A stretch of 64,000 nucleotides of DNA from Aerococcaceae bacterium DSM 111022 (GTDB taxonomy: Bacteria > Bacillota > Bacilli > Lactobacillales > Aerococcaceae). Within the stretch, counting starts at the first letter, position 1. Each line of letters begins with the position of its first letter. The notes beneath the pieces are model-generated. The model saw only the letters and a program-made list of their open reading frames with translations, did no database searches and was not told the origin of the DNA. The stretch is taken from contig JACBXO010000008.1 of the NCBI GenBank assembly GCA_015863195.1, positions 54,821-118,820 on the forward strand, given 5' to 3'. Positions 25,666 through 34,523 of this stretch are shown here, piece by piece. Position numbers and translations under genes: made by a program.

Positions 25666-26496
25666 TTAGAGTGGCCAGAATTGTGGTTGCATTTTGTCGA
25701 AGGTGCAGTATTCGGTGAAGCCGATGTCCTTCAAGGTTTGGCGGGCGGCGTCGTAGTGCGCGCCCATTTGTTCGGCGTTGTGGCTGTCGCTTCCGATGGT
25801 GATGACTTTGCCGCCGAGGGCGTGGTAGAGTTTCAAGATTTCGATGGACGGTGTGAGTCCAGGGACGCCGTAGCGGACGGACGAGTTGTTGATTTCGATG
25901 CCTTTGCCGTCTTCGATGACCGTTTTCAAGATATCGGTGATGATTTCTTTGTGGTCGGCGAATGTGTCCGGTTCGATGTCGACGTAGCGGCGGATGAGGT
26001 CCATGTGTGCCAAGACGCTGTAGTCTTTGTAGTTTTCGACCAAATATTTCAACTCTTCGTAGTAGCGTTGGTAAATTTCGTAGTCGGTTTTTCCTTTTTG
26101 GAATTCGTTGAGATGGAATTCCTGGTCGTCGATTTGGTGGATTGATAGTAAAATAAAGTCAAACGGGTAGCTGTCAAATAGCTGTTGGAATTGGTCGATG
26201 GTGTGTTTTTGCATGCCAAATTCCATCCCGACTTTAACTGCGATTTGATCTTTATATTTTTCTTGGAGCTCCTCAATTTCCGCGAAGTAGAGCGGATAGT
26301 TTACATTTTTGACGATTTCATTCCCGCCACGGATATACTCATCCTCTTCGGTCCAGTCCTCCTTGACGCCATAGTCGACATGCTCGGTAATGCAAATTTC
26401 GTCAAAGCCTTTTTCGATTGCCGTTTCGATCACATCCGGCATCAAAAACCACGAATCGTCGCTATAATCGGTGTGTACATGATAATCTGCGCGCAT
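25666..26496 (-). CDS. Histidinol-phosphatase, PHP family (HisJ-like)
   Basis: A 276-residue PHP-domain phosphatase. The metal-binding start DYHVHTDYSDDS, ITEHVDYG, the GMEFGM motif, LAHMDLIRRY and ITIGSDSHN are the usual PHP ligands. It supplies the histidinol phosphate phosphatase step that is not encoded in the his operon, which starts 1.2 kb away on the other strand. GGGGGAG precedes the ATG. A general PHP phosphatase role cannot be excluded, but proximity favours histidine synthesis. Confidence 0.85.
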   Translation of the reverse strand: MRADYHVHTDYSDDSWFLMPDVIETAIEKGFDEICITEHVDYGVKEDWTEEDEYIRGGNEIVKNVNYPLYFAEIEELQEKYKDQIAVKVGMEFGMQKHTIDQFQQLFDSYPFDFILLSIHQIDDQEFHLNEFQKGKTDYEIYQRYYEELKYLVENYKDYSVLAHMDLIRRYVDIEPDTFADHKEIITDILKTVIEDGKGIEINNSSVRYGVPGLTPSIEILKLYHALGGKVITIGSDSHNAEQMGAHYDAARQTLKDIGFTEYCTFDKMQPQFWPL

Positions 26497-26920
26497 TTTT
26501 TCTCCCCCATTACTCTCTTTATTGACTTCATTCTATACGATTTATAGCGCTAACACAATTAAAATCAAGTAATCGCTTCCGAACGGTGTAACTGCGATGG
26601 GAGTTTTGCTTAATAACTGCAAAGATGCTCATATCTTCGAGGAAAGAGGCATTCATTTTTTGCCGTGGGAACGTCTTTCGCCCAATGGGCTTCAGACTTT
26701 CCTAGCTATCTGTAGCGCGCTTTGCTTGCACAGATTCTAATGCGCCAGGAATCCTGAATATCACGACAAGTGAGGAAAGTTTGTTTTTGAATCCGCGAAC
26801 CTTCCACAGATAAACTGCAAGTGAGGAAAGTTTGCTCTGCAATTCGGAAACAAACTAATTCTCTACAATTTCATTTGCACACAAACTTAAAACCACCACC
26901 AACTTTGGATCAAAATGAAA

Positions 26921-27020
26921 GGAGTCGCACGAGCGACTCCTCCGCTTATTTGAATGTCGCTTTTAGCCTGGGGCTAAAAGCTTCTTTTCATTGATGGAGT
27001 CAATTTCTGGAGAAATTGAC
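26921..27020. repeat. Composite triple-hairpin element, copy 6 (order 1-2-3)
   Basis: Hairpin 1 lies at 26921-26940, hairpin 2 at 26959-26981 (TTTTAGCC..GGCTAAAA, a compensated arm change from TTTTAGGC..GCCTAAAA), and hairpin 3 at 26999-27020. Confidence 0.87.
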
Positions 27021-27170
27021 CTCATTATTTTGATCCTAAGTTTGTTGTTGGGACTGGGATAGTGAGTGGAAAGGGGGAGTGTGAGTTGTTTGCGTTTGAA
27101 ATCGAAAACAACCAACAGATGTGATAGATGTGATCTAAATGGCTATGTCAGTATTAAATTAATATCGTAA

Positions 27171-27290
27171 ATAGTAAAAGTCAGCCTAAATAGCATTTCA
27201 ACTTTCACTCAATCCAATCAAATAGTGAAAGTCAGCATGAATAACCTCCCAACGTTCACTCAATCCAATCAAATAGTGAAAGTTTCCCAA
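27171..27290. repeat. 51-bp array (ATAGTGAAAGTCAG family)
   Basis: Units start at 27171, 27222 and 27273, a 51-bp period. AGTGAAAGT and ACTTTCACT-like arms flank a 17-base loop, followed by a CAATCCAATCAA spacer. Related units occur at 36.04-36.13 kb. Confidence 0.82.
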
Positions 27291-27370
27291 AAATCGCAGC
27301 CCCCAACCCCATCCCATTAATACAAACCCCAAAAATCCTCGATAAAATTAAAATATGATTAAATTAAGTG

Positions 27371-27403
27371 TTGATTATTAAAATAAATGTGGTATATTAT
27401 AAT
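27371..27403 (+). promoter_or_regulatory. Promoter of the his operon
   Basis: TTGATT (27371-27376) is followed 16 bases later by TATATT (27393-27398), overlapping a TATAAT at 27398. Transcription would begin at about 27405, just before the T-box leader. Confidence 0.55.
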
Positions 27404-27410
27404 ACAACAA

Positions 27411-27668
27411 CCACTTTGAAGAGGGAAACGCCGCCCAACACGGACAGAGACATTACGCGCGCTGAGAGTAATGACGGGCGGCCGACACACCTTGGAGCTG
27501 GAAAATTTTGATCGCAGATCACGCCTGACCGCGTTACCAGTCCGATTTTGGCCGCGGAATCTCCCAGCCCAAAACCCAATGAGGCAGGCGCTGTGAGGCG
27601 GTTGCGAACAAAGGTGGAACCACGTTGACGCGTCCTTTTATTCCGAGTGAATAAAAGGGCGTTTTTTT
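27411..27668 (+). promoter_or_regulatory. T-box leader of the his operon (tRNA-His responsive)
   Basis: A 250-base structured leader, GC-rich against its AT-rich surroundings. The T-box AAGGTGGAACCACG lies at 27611-27624. The terminator that follows has 13-base arms, 27631-27643 and 27649-27661, and a T run. GAGAGTA at 27462 resembles the S-turn 5' side, and CAC at 27520-27522 is a plausible histidine specifier on the 3' side. Uncharged tRNA-His would favour the antiterminator and allow expression. The specifier assignment is inferred; the T-box and terminator are seen. Confidence 0.85.
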
Positions 27669-27710
27669 ATTTATAAAAAGTATAGCTGAATTATCCAGGA
27701 GGGAAACACA

Positions 27711-28982
27711 ATGGAATATATTAAAAAACCACTAGAAAAAATAGCAGCACAATCTGAAAATGTGCAAAATCAAGTTGCCCAAATCATCGAAACCATCCGC
27801 CAAACCGGTGACAAAGGACTCAATGAATATAATCAAAAATTTGACCAGCTCACCCGCGAAACGCCGTGGGTTCAACAAACTGAAATCGACGAAGCTTACA
27901 AAAACGTCGCGCCAGACTTAATCGAAAGCATGAAAGTCGCGTCCGAGCGCATCAAAGTATTCGCCGAACTGCAACGCGGCGCCATCCAAGAAGTAGCGGA
28001 AACTGAAGTCATACCAGGACTCTTTTTAGGATCAAAACTCATCCCGATTGAATCGGTGCTCTGTTATGTCCCAGGCGGGAACGCGCCGCTATTTTCAACG
28101 GCGATGATGTTAGCGATTCCAGCAAAAACGGCAGGCGTTAAAAATATTACCGCCTGCGCGCCGCCAATGAAAGGGACGCAACAAATTCACCCGGCGACGT
28201 TGGTGGCACTGGACTTATGCGGAGTCACACAAATTGCGGTCATGGGTGGAGCGCAAGCAGTGGCGGCCTTTGCTTACGGGACAGAATCGATCGAACCGGT
28301 TGACCTGATTGTTGGACCGGGAAATCAATATGTCACCGAAGCCAAGCGCCAAGTTTACGGCCAAGTTGGTATCGATTTTGTGGCAGGACCGAGTGAAGTA
28401 TTAATTATCGCGGACGAAACGGCACACCCAGAAGTTGTCGCAGCCGATTTACTTGCGCAAGCCGAACATGACACAAATGCGGTAGCGACGCTGATTACAA
28501 CGTCCAAACAACTCGCCAAAAATGTCAACCAAGCTGTCACCAATCAACTAAGCGGCCTACCCACAAAGTCGATCGCTGAGGTATCTTGGCGTGATAACGG
28601 TGCGATTATCGTAGTTACAACTCTAGAAGAAGCTACCATACTTTCCAATCAGCTCGCACCGGAACATTTGGAAGTCATCACCAATCCCAATTTCGACACC
28701 GAATCACTCATCAATTACGGCTCACTATTCATCGGGCCTTATACGGCCGAGGTTTTCGGGGACTACACGTCGGGGACGAACCACACATTGCCGACGTCGC
28801 GGGCGGCGCGCTATACCGGCGGGGTGTCTGTGGGGGCATTCCTTAAAACCGTGACCTACCAACGAATCGAGCGCGAAGGATTCGAGACGCTGAAAGAAGC
28901 AACGAAAATGTTGGCTGAAAATGAAGGGCTCGAAGCACACAGACGGGCCATCACCAAACGCGAAACATTTCTGAAGGCATAA
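27711..28982 (+). CDS. hisD: Histidinol dehydrogenase
   Basis: A 423-residue enzyme that oxidises histidinol to histidine in two NAD steps. GPSEVLIIADETAHPEVVAADLLAQ is cut here as its two signature parts, GPSEVLIIADE and DLLAQAEHD; it also has YVPGGNAPLFSTAMM and SGTNHTLPTSRAARYTGG with the zinc and catalytic His residues. Length is normal. It is the first gene after the T-box leader, an unusual order, since hisZ or hisG usually leads. AGGAGG precedes the ATG. Base composition is higher in GC than the flanking genes. Confidence 0.95.
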   Translation: MEYIKKPLEKIAAQSENVQNQVAQIIETIRQTGDKGLNEYNQKFDQLTRETPWVQQTEIDEAYKNVAPDLIESMKVASERIKVFAELQRGAIQEVAETEVIPGLFLGSKLIPIESVLCYVPGGNAPLFSTAMMLAIPAKTAGVKNITACAPPMKGTQQIHPATLVALDLCGVTQIAVMGGAQAVAAFAYGTESIEPVDLIVGPGNQYVTEAKRQVYGQVGIDFVAGPSEVLIIADETAHPEVVAADLLAQAEHDTNAVATLITTSKQLAKNVNQAVTNQLSGLPTKSIAEVSWRDNGAIIVVTTLEEATILSNQLAPEHLEVITNPNFDTESLINYGSLFIGPYTAEVFGDYTSGTNHTLPTSRAARYTGGVSVGAFLKTVTYQRIEREGFETLKEATKMLAENEGLEAHRRAITKRETFLKA

Positions 28983-28997
28983 AGGAGGAAAGAGACC

Positions 28998-30140
28998 ATG
29001 TATCAAGCAAGTTTACCGACGGGGAGCCGCGATTTATTATTTGAGGCGACCCGGAAAAAGCATACGCTGATTCGCCAGTTTGAGGAGAATTTTTGGCGCT
29101 GGGGCTATCAGATGGTGGAAACGCCGGGTGTTGAATATTTGAACACCTTCCAGCGGGGTTTGGCGGGGCAGGACGACCGCTTTGTGAAAGTCATTTCTGA
29201 CGACCAGGAAGTGCTGACACTCCGCGCCGATATGACCTTACCGATTGCCCGCGTTGTTGCGACAAAGTTCAAAAATCACAAACAACCACTGCGATTTGCC
29301 TACACGAAAAATGTCTTTGGACGCTCGCAGAAATATTCCGGAAGTCTGTCGGAAGTGACCGACTCGGGCTGCGAACTGATTGGCCTCCCCGGCGAAGCGG
29401 CCGATTTGGAAATCGTCCTCCTCGTCCTCGACACGATGACGACGGTGATTGACCTGCCATTCATTTTGGAGCTGGGTGACATTCGCTTTTTTAGAGGCAT
29501 TTGTGACTATTTACAACTCACCGCGGCCCAAACCAACCGCCTATCCGAGCTGATCAACCACAAATATTTACCCGCCCTCGAGCAGTATGTCGACGCCCTC
29601 GACCTGCCTGAAGAGCTGGGCCAATTTTTTAAAGATTTTCCTTTTTATAGATATAGTGGGGGGATTGAAGTACTCGAACGCCTTCGTCGTTTTGCTTTTA
29701 CATCGGAGTTAACCGACGTACTCGATGAGATGGCGCGCTTAGTAGAGTGGTTGACCGAAAGTGGGTACGCAGAAAACATTCGTTTAGATTTCTCAAAAAT
29801 TCCCGCGCTCGATTATTATAGTGGCTTTATTTTTGAAGGCTACTATGACCAAGTCGCCCAACCGGTTGTAACAGGTGGACGCTATGATAAATTAGTTGGC
29901 CAACTGAATGGCCGCGATGAGCCGGCTATTGGTTTTGCGATTAAAACAGACTATTTACTTGCCTTAGACTTACCCCAACAAACATCGGAGTTAGTTATCA
30001 TCAAATACCCTCAATCAGATTTTTTAAAAGCCCAAGAAAAAGCGCAAGCGTTGCGGAAAACGGGTGCGCGCGTGATTTTGGAAGAGGCGGAGCAACAAGA
30101 AATTACAACGGAAACGAGAGAGGAGCCGGGACAATGTTAA
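28998..30140 (+). CDS. hisZ: ATP phosphoribosyltransferase regulatory subunit
   Basis: A 380-residue HisRS paralogue: GSRDLLFEATRKKHTLIRQFEENF at the start, LRADMTLPIARVVA (motif 2 region) and ALDYYSGFIFEGYY, GGRYDKLVGQL near the end. HisZ lacks tRNA charging and forms a complex with the short HisG form. AGGAGG lies before the ATG, and the gene overlaps hisG by 7 bases, suggesting coupled translation and 1:1 assembly. Confidence 0.93.
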   Translation: MYQASLPTGSRDLLFEATRKKHTLIRQFEENFWRWGYQMVETPGVEYLNTFQRGLAGQDDRFVKVISDDQEVLTLRADMTLPIARVVATKFKNHKQPLRFAYTKNVFGRSQKYSGSLSEVTDSGCELIGLPGEAADLEIVLLVLDTMTTVIDLPFILELGDIRFFRGICDYLQLTAAQTNRLSELINHKYLPALEQYVDALDLPEELGQFFKDFPFYRYSGGIEVLERLRRFAFTSELTDVLDEMARLVEWLTESGYAENIRLDFSKIPALDYYSGFIFEGYYDQVAQPVVTGGRYDKLVGQLNGRDEPAIGFAIKTDYLLALDLPQQTSELVIIKYPQSDFLKAQEKAQALRKTGARVILEEAEQQEITTETREEPGQC

Positions 30141-30760
30141 CAGTAGCGCTAACGAAGGGAAGAATTGAGGAGCCGGTCGTGGCTTTGCTGGAAAAAGCGG
30201 GTTATGGGATGGCGAATGTGCGCAATAAAAAGCGCGAATTGATTTTCAGCGACGAGCACGAAGACGTGCGCTATTGTTTGGTCAAAGCGGCCGACTCGGT
30301 GACTTACATCAATCAAGGCGCGGTGGACGTGGCTTTTGTCGGCTCGGACGTTATCGCCGAATCGGACCGCACTTTTTACGAAGTGCTCGATTTAAATGTC
30401 GGTCGGTGCGATTTCGTTCTGGCCGCACCCAAAGGCGTGGACTTATTCGCCCGAGACGGCCACTTGAAAATCGGGACCAAATACCCGGAATTCACCAAAA
30501 ACTATTTCCAAGAAAAAGGTTACGATGTTGAAATCATCAAAATCGAAGGCTCTGTCGAACTCTCGCCTTTAATTGGCGTCGTCGACGGCATCATCGACAT
30601 CATGGAAACCGGCAACACGCTGCGCCAAAACGGCCTCGTCGTGGTGGACAAAATCAAACCCGTTTCCACCCGAATGATCGTCAACACCGCGTCTTTCCGC
30701 ACCAAATCGCGCGCCATCGCCGCACTCATCGAACGCTTAGGAGGAGCCGTCAATGACTAA
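30134..30760 (+). CDS. hisG: ATP phosphoribosyltransferase, short form
   Basis: The 208-residue short HisG catalyses the first step, PRPP plus ATP. It starts LTVALTKGRIEEPVVALLEKAG and has VDVAFVGSDVIAE and DIMETGNTLRQNGL, the PRPP-binding signature. It lacks the C-terminal regulatory domain, so it needs HisZ, encoded just upstream. It overlaps hisC by 8 bases. Confidence 0.95.
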   Translation: MLTVALTKGRIEEPVVALLEKAGYGMANVRNKKRELIFSDEHEDVRYCLVKAADSVTYINQGAVDVAFVGSDVIAESDRTFYEVLDLNVGRCDFVLAAPKGVDLFARDGHLKIGTKYPEFTKNYFQEKGYDVEIIKIEGSVELSPLIGVVDGIIDIMETGNTLRQNGLVVVDKIKPVSTRMIVNTASFRTKSRAIAALIERLGGAVND

Positions 30761-31766
30761 AATTTTATTAAATGCCAACGAAAATCCCTGCAATTTACCA
30801 TTAGAAATGCGTCAAGAAATCGCCGATGCTGTTCTTGATTTAAATTTCAACCGCTATCCCGAGTTAAACTCGGATGCTTTAAAAGTATTGCTGGCCGACT
30901 TTTATAATGTATCTGCGAAACAAGTATCGGTAGGAAATGGATCGGACGAAGTCTTAGGACAAATCATCTATAAAGTCCCTGCTGACAAATCGCTATTAGT
31001 TTTCACCGACGACTTCTCAATGTATGACTATTACGCTAATTTAGCGGGTGTTTCGGTTGTGAAATATGAGCGTGATTATAAAAAAGCATTGGACCCAACT
31101 GATTTTGTTGAATTTGCGAAAACGCAAGAAAAGCCGGTTGATCTAATTATCTTTTCCAACCCGCATAATCCAAGTGGGGCGGTAGTTGATGCGACAGCTA
31201 TTAAGACAATTTTGAAGGGGCTACCTGATGTGCGCATTGTCGTCGACGAAGCATACGGCGAATTTTACGGTCAGTCGATGGTAGATTATATCGAAGATTA
31301 CGCCAATTTATATGTAACCCGCACACTCTCTAAAGCCATTGGGGCTGCTGGTGTACGGGTGGGTGTGGTCCTTTCAAACGCAGAAAATATTGCGGTCATC
31401 GAAGCCGGGAAAGTGCCTTATAATGTCTCAGCTTTAAATGCTTTAGCTGCTTCGATTATTGTTAAACCAAAATACCGTTCGGCAATCGAAGAAAATATCC
31501 AGAAAATTATTAACGAGCGGGACCAAATGATCAAAGCATTAAATTCACTCGAACTCAAACCAGGTGAATCGCTTTTTGTATATCCAACTGAAAGTAATTT
31601 TGTTTTACTCGAAGTGACGTCGGTACCTATTATAATGAAGAAACTGAAAAAAGCGGATATTGAAGTCAGAGATTTTGCGGACAAACCAAACCAAATCCGG
31701 CTAGCTATCGGGACTCCCGAAGAAAACCAACAAGTAATCACTATACTGAAAGAGGTAATCGCATGA
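30753..31766 (+). CDS. hisC: Histidinol-phosphate aminotransferase
   Basis: A 337-residue PLP enzyme. NANENPCNLP starts the protein; GNGSDEVLGQI, SNPHNPSGAVV and VDEAYGEFYG are substrate and PLP-binding motifs, and the Schiff-base Lys is in RTLSKAIGAAGVRVG. Slightly shorter than the 350-360 residues of most HisC. It overlaps both neighbours, consistent with tight coupling in the operon. Confidence 0.94.
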   Translation: MTKILLNANENPCNLPLEMRQEIADAVLDLNFNRYPELNSDALKVLLADFYNVSAKQVSVGNGSDEVLGQIIYKVPADKSLLVFTDDFSMYDYYANLAGVSVVKYERDYKKALDPTDFVEFAKTQEKPVDLIIFSNPHNPSGAVVDATAIKTILKGLPDVRIVVDEAYGEFYGQSMVDYIEDYANLYVTRTLSKAIGAAGVRVGVVLSNAENIAVIEAGKVPYNVSALNALAASIIVKPKYRSAIEENIQKIINERDQMIKALNSLELKPGESLFVYPTESNFVLLEVTSVPIIMKKLKKADIEVRDFADKPNQIRLAIGTPEENQQVITILKEVIA

Positions 31767-32347
31767 CAACAAGAACAGCCACGATTTCGCGTCAAACCAA
31801 AGAGACGCAAATTGAATTAAAATTAGATTTAGATAGTATTGAAACGTCAAAAATTAAAACCGGTATTGGTTATTTTGACCACAATTTAGACCTATTGACT
31901 TTCCACGGCGAATTCCAACTCGACCTTGATGTTAACGGTGACCTTTACGTTGACGACCACCATACTGTCGAAGATGTGGGTATTAGTTTAGGCCAAGCAT
32001 TCCGTGAAGCCATTGGCGACCGCAAAGGCGTTAACCGTTATGGTTCATGCCGTTTACCGATGGATGAAACACTAGTGAGTGTCGATTTAGATTTATCCAA
32101 CCGCGGTTATCTTGTTTTCAATGGTGAATTCACGCGCGATATGATCGGCGACTTTTCTACCGAAATGGTCCACGAATTTCTCTATTCATTTGCGATTAAC
32201 GCCGGTATCACTTTACATGTGAATATCGAATATGGCCGCAACAATCACCATATGGTTGAAGCGATTTTCAAAGGACTCGGGCGCGCATTAAATATGGCGA
32301 AAACCCAAAACTCTGACCGACTGCCATCAACGAAAGGGGTCTTATAA
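31763..32347 (+). CDS. hisB: Imidazoleglycerol-phosphate dehydratase
   Basis: A 194-residue IGPD, without the N-terminal phosphatase found in enterobacterial HisB. GYFDHNLDLL, VDDHHTVEDVGI and NNHHMVEAIFKGL carry the manganese-binding His clusters. The first (usual FFDHML) and second (usual GDxHHTVED) clusters show substitutions but keep the His residues. It ends exactly where hisA begins; no hisH gene sits between them, which is the expected place. Confidence 0.93.
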   Translation: MTTRTATISRQTKETQIELKLDLDSIETSKIKTGIGYFDHNLDLLTFHGEFQLDLDVNGDLYVDDHHTVEDVGISLGQAFREAIGDRKGVNRYGSCRLPMDETLVSVDLDLSNRGYLVFNGEFTRDMIGDFSTEMVHEFLYSFAINAGITLHVNIEYGRNNHHMVEAIFKGLGRALNMAKTQNSDRLPSTKGVL

Positions 32348-33060
32348 TGATAATTTTCCCAGCGATTGATATGCTCGGCGGCAAACCCGTCCGCTTATAC
32401 CAAGGCGATTATGCCCAAAGTGAAGTGGTCGCTTCCGACATTGTCGAACAAGCCAAACAATTCGAGCGTGATGGTGCGACATGGTTACACATGGTTGACC
32501 TCGACGGTGCCAAAGCGGGTCGCCCCGAAAACTTTGACTATGTAAAAAAAGTGAAAAAAGCAACGAATCTTAATATTCAAATCGGAGGTGGTATCCGCAA
32601 TCTGGAAACCCTCGAAGCGCTATTTGATGCCGGTATCGACCGTGCCATTTTAGGAACAGCAGCTGTAAAAGACCGCGACTTTTTAGTTGCAGCCATCGAA
32701 AAATACGGCGCTAAAATCGCGGTTGGGATCGATGTTTTAAACGGTGAAGTGAAAGTGTCCGGCTGGCTAGAATCGACCCAGCGCTACCTTGATGAATTTG
32801 CTCAGGAAATGGCTGACATCGGCGTCCAAACGCTCATTGTCACCGATATAGCAAAAGACGGCGCGATGTCGGGCACCAATTTAGAGATGATGAAAAAACT
32901 CAGCGACACGCTGTCACTGCAACTCATTGCCTCTGGCGGGGTCTCGGCGTTGGACGACCTGAAAGCATTATCCGACTTTGACATTTATGGGGCCATCATC
33001 GGGAAAGCCTTATACAATGGAGCCATCGACTTGCCGCAGGCAATTGCCGCCTCGAAATAA
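32347..33060 (+). CDS. hisA: ProFAR isomerase
   Basis: A 237-residue TIM-barrel isomerase. FPAIDMLGGKPVRL carries the first catalytic Asp, QIGGGIRNLET the first phosphate loop, and VTDIAKDGAMSGTN the second catalytic Asp; LIASGGVSALDDL binds the other phosphate. The ATG overlaps the hisB stop by one base. The product feeds HisF. Confidence 0.95.
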   Translation: MIIFPAIDMLGGKPVRLYQGDYAQSEVVASDIVEQAKQFERDGATWLHMVDLDGAKAGRPENFDYVKKVKKATNLNIQIGGGIRNLETLEALFDAGIDRAILGTAAVKDRDFLVAAIEKYGAKIAVGIDVLNGEVKVSGWLESTQRYLDEFAQEMADIGVQTLIVTDIAKDGAMSGTNLEMMKKLSDTLSLQLIASGGVSALDDLKALSDFDIYGAIIGKALYNGAIDLPQAIAASK

Positions 33061-33091
33061 TAACCATACTTTTAAAAAAGGACTGATCAAA

Positions 33092-33859
33092 ATGAAACGC
33101 AATGTGAAAGTAATTCCCTGCCTCGATTCAAAGGACGGCAAAGTCGTCAAGGGCGTCAATTTCGAGGGCGTCAAAGCCGTCGGCGAAATCGAGGATTTGG
33201 CGGCAAAATACATGGCAGCCGGCGCCGACGAGCTGGTGATTTTGGATATCACCGCGACCGAGGAAAAGCGCCGCACGATGGGCGAACTCGTCGAACGCTA
33301 CCGAAAAGTCAGTTCGGTGCCCCTCACGGTCGGTGGTGGACTGGCGTCCGTCGCTGATGTAGAGCGGATGTTGGCGGCTGGTGCGGGAAGAATATCGCTC
33401 GCGACAGCGGCAGTTAAGGATCCGGGTTTGGTTGAAGCATTGATTGACCGCTTCGGCGCAGATAAAATTGTCGTAGCTGTGGACAGTCAGTGGGATGAGG
33501 CAAGTGGGGCCTACCAAGTGTTAATTCAAGGCGGCAAAAAATTGGCGGGAGTAACGCTGATTGATTATTGCAAGCGGCTGGTCAAAAATGGCGTCACAAC
33601 AGTGTTAGTAACCTCCAAAGATAAGGACGGAACGAAATCCGGATTTGATCAAGCAATGTATCAAGCGATTAGTGACGCGGTGGATTTGGAAATAATCGCT
33701 TCAGGTGGCGCAGTGTCTGTCGAAGATAGTGTTGAAACGGCGAAAAATAATCCAAATATCGTCGGCATTTTAGCTGCTTCCATTTTCCACTACGATGAAA
33801 TTAGTGTTGGCGAATTGAAAGAGGCATTGGTGAAAGAAGGGTTGGCGAGTGATGATTGA
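33092..33859 (+). CDS. hisF: Imidazole glycerol phosphate synthase cyclase subunit (divergent)
   Basis: A 255-residue TIM barrel that normally takes ammonia from HisH. The two catalytic Asp residues are kept (CLDSKDGKVVKGVNF and VVAVDSQ), as are TSKDKDGTKSG and IIASGGA. Compared with T. maritima HisF as remembered, gate residue R5 is Lys, K99 is Arg and E167 is Thr, and the usual INSAAV/INTAAV reads LATAAV (N103 to Ala). GGACTG lies upstream of the ATG at 33092; a longer TTG frame overlaps hisA. No hisH gene is present in the window. Confidence 0.92.
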   Translation: MKRNVKVIPCLDSKDGKVVKGVNFEGVKAVGEIEDLAAKYMAAGADELVILDITATEEKRRTMGELVERYRKVSSVPLTVGGGLASVADVERMLAAGAGRISLATAAVKDPGLVEALIDRFGADKIVVAVDSQWDEASGAYQVLIQGGKKLAGVTLIDYCKRLVKNGVTTVLVTSKDKDGTKSGFDQAMYQAISDAVDLEIIASGGAVSVEDSVETAKNNPNIVGILAASIFHYDEISVGELKEALVKEGLASDD

Positions 33860-34196
33860 CAAGGCGGTGTTGGACAAATTAGATTTTGAAAAGCTGGGTG
33901 GTTTGATGCCAGCGATTGTTGTTGATGCGTCGAATAATCAGTTGTTGATGCAGGGCTTTATGAATCAGGAGGCGTTGGAAGCGACGCTTGAAGCGAGAGA
34001 AGTTGTTTTCTATTCGCGATCGAAAAAACGTTTGTGGCTGAAGGGCGAGTCGAGTGAGAATTATTTACATGTGGTGCGGGTTGTGGCCGACTGCGATTAT
34101 GATTCTTTGTTGATCGAAGCGCGTCCTGCGGGTCCAACTTGTCATACCGGTGCTTATTCGTGTTTCCACAATGTGTTGATGGAGGTTGATTCTTAA
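33852..34196 (+). CDS. hisI: Phosphoribosyl-AMP cyclohydrolase
   Basis: A 114-residue enzyme with the zinc motif GPTCHTGAYSC near its end and DYDSLLIEARPAGPT before it. It is separate from HisE; in many bacteria the two are fused. The ATG at 33852 overlaps the hisF end; GTG at 33849 is also possible. SRSKKRLWLKGESS is the substrate loop. Confidence 0.94.
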   Translation: MIDKAVLDKLDFEKLGGLMPAIVVDASNNQLLMQGFMNQEALEATLEAREVVFYSRSKKRLWLKGESSENYLHVVRVVADCDYDSLLIEARPAGPTCHTGAYSCFHNVLMEVDS

Positions 34197-34519
34197 TGGA
34201 AGCTTTTGAAAAATTATATGAGGCGGCTTTGGAGCGCAAGGTGTCGCCGAAGGAAAATTCTTATACGAATTATTTGTTGGATAAGGGTGTTGAGAAGATT
34301 ACCAAAAAGGTTGGCGAGGAGTCGACGGAGGTGGTTATTGCGGCAATAAAGCGTGATAATGCGGAGTTGGTGACTGAGTTGGCTGATTTGTTTTATCATT
34401 TGGCTGTGTTGATGGTGAATCAGGGGGTTGCGCCGAGGGATGTTGAGGCTGAATTAACAAGGCGTTCAGAGAAAGAAGGCAATCTAAAACCGGAGCGTAA
34501 GCCGATTGAGGAATTGTGA
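34196..34519 (+). CDS. hisE: Phosphoribosyl-ATP pyrophosphatase
   Basis: A 107-residue all-alpha pyrophosphohydrolase. GEESTEVVIAAIKRDN and ELADLFYHLAVLMVNQG are the metal-binding helices; the end RKPIEEL is short. It starts within TAATG at the hisI stop and closes the operon. A long palindromic element begins five bases after the stop and may terminate or stabilise the mRNA. Confidence 0.94.
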   Translation: MEAFEKLYEAALERKVSPKENSYTNYLLDKGVEKITKKVGEESTEVVIAAIKRDNAELVTELADLFYHLAVLMVNQGVAPRDVEAELTRRSEKEGNLKPERKPIEEL

Positions 34520-34523
34520 TTCG

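Larger units (their letters stand above)
26497..27370. other. Repeat-rich gap upstream of his leader
   Basis: This gap contains a degenerate member of the long palindromic family (about 26630-26850, with CATATCTTCGAGGAAAG), a composite element (26921-27020), one unit of the GTTGTTT 51-bp family near 27085, and a 51-bp AGTGAAAGT array (27171-27290). No gene is seen. Confidence 0.6.

Noticed and set aside
25681..26145. 154-residue plus-strand frame
   Set aside because: Antisense to the PHP phosphatase gene, with no ribosome binding site.
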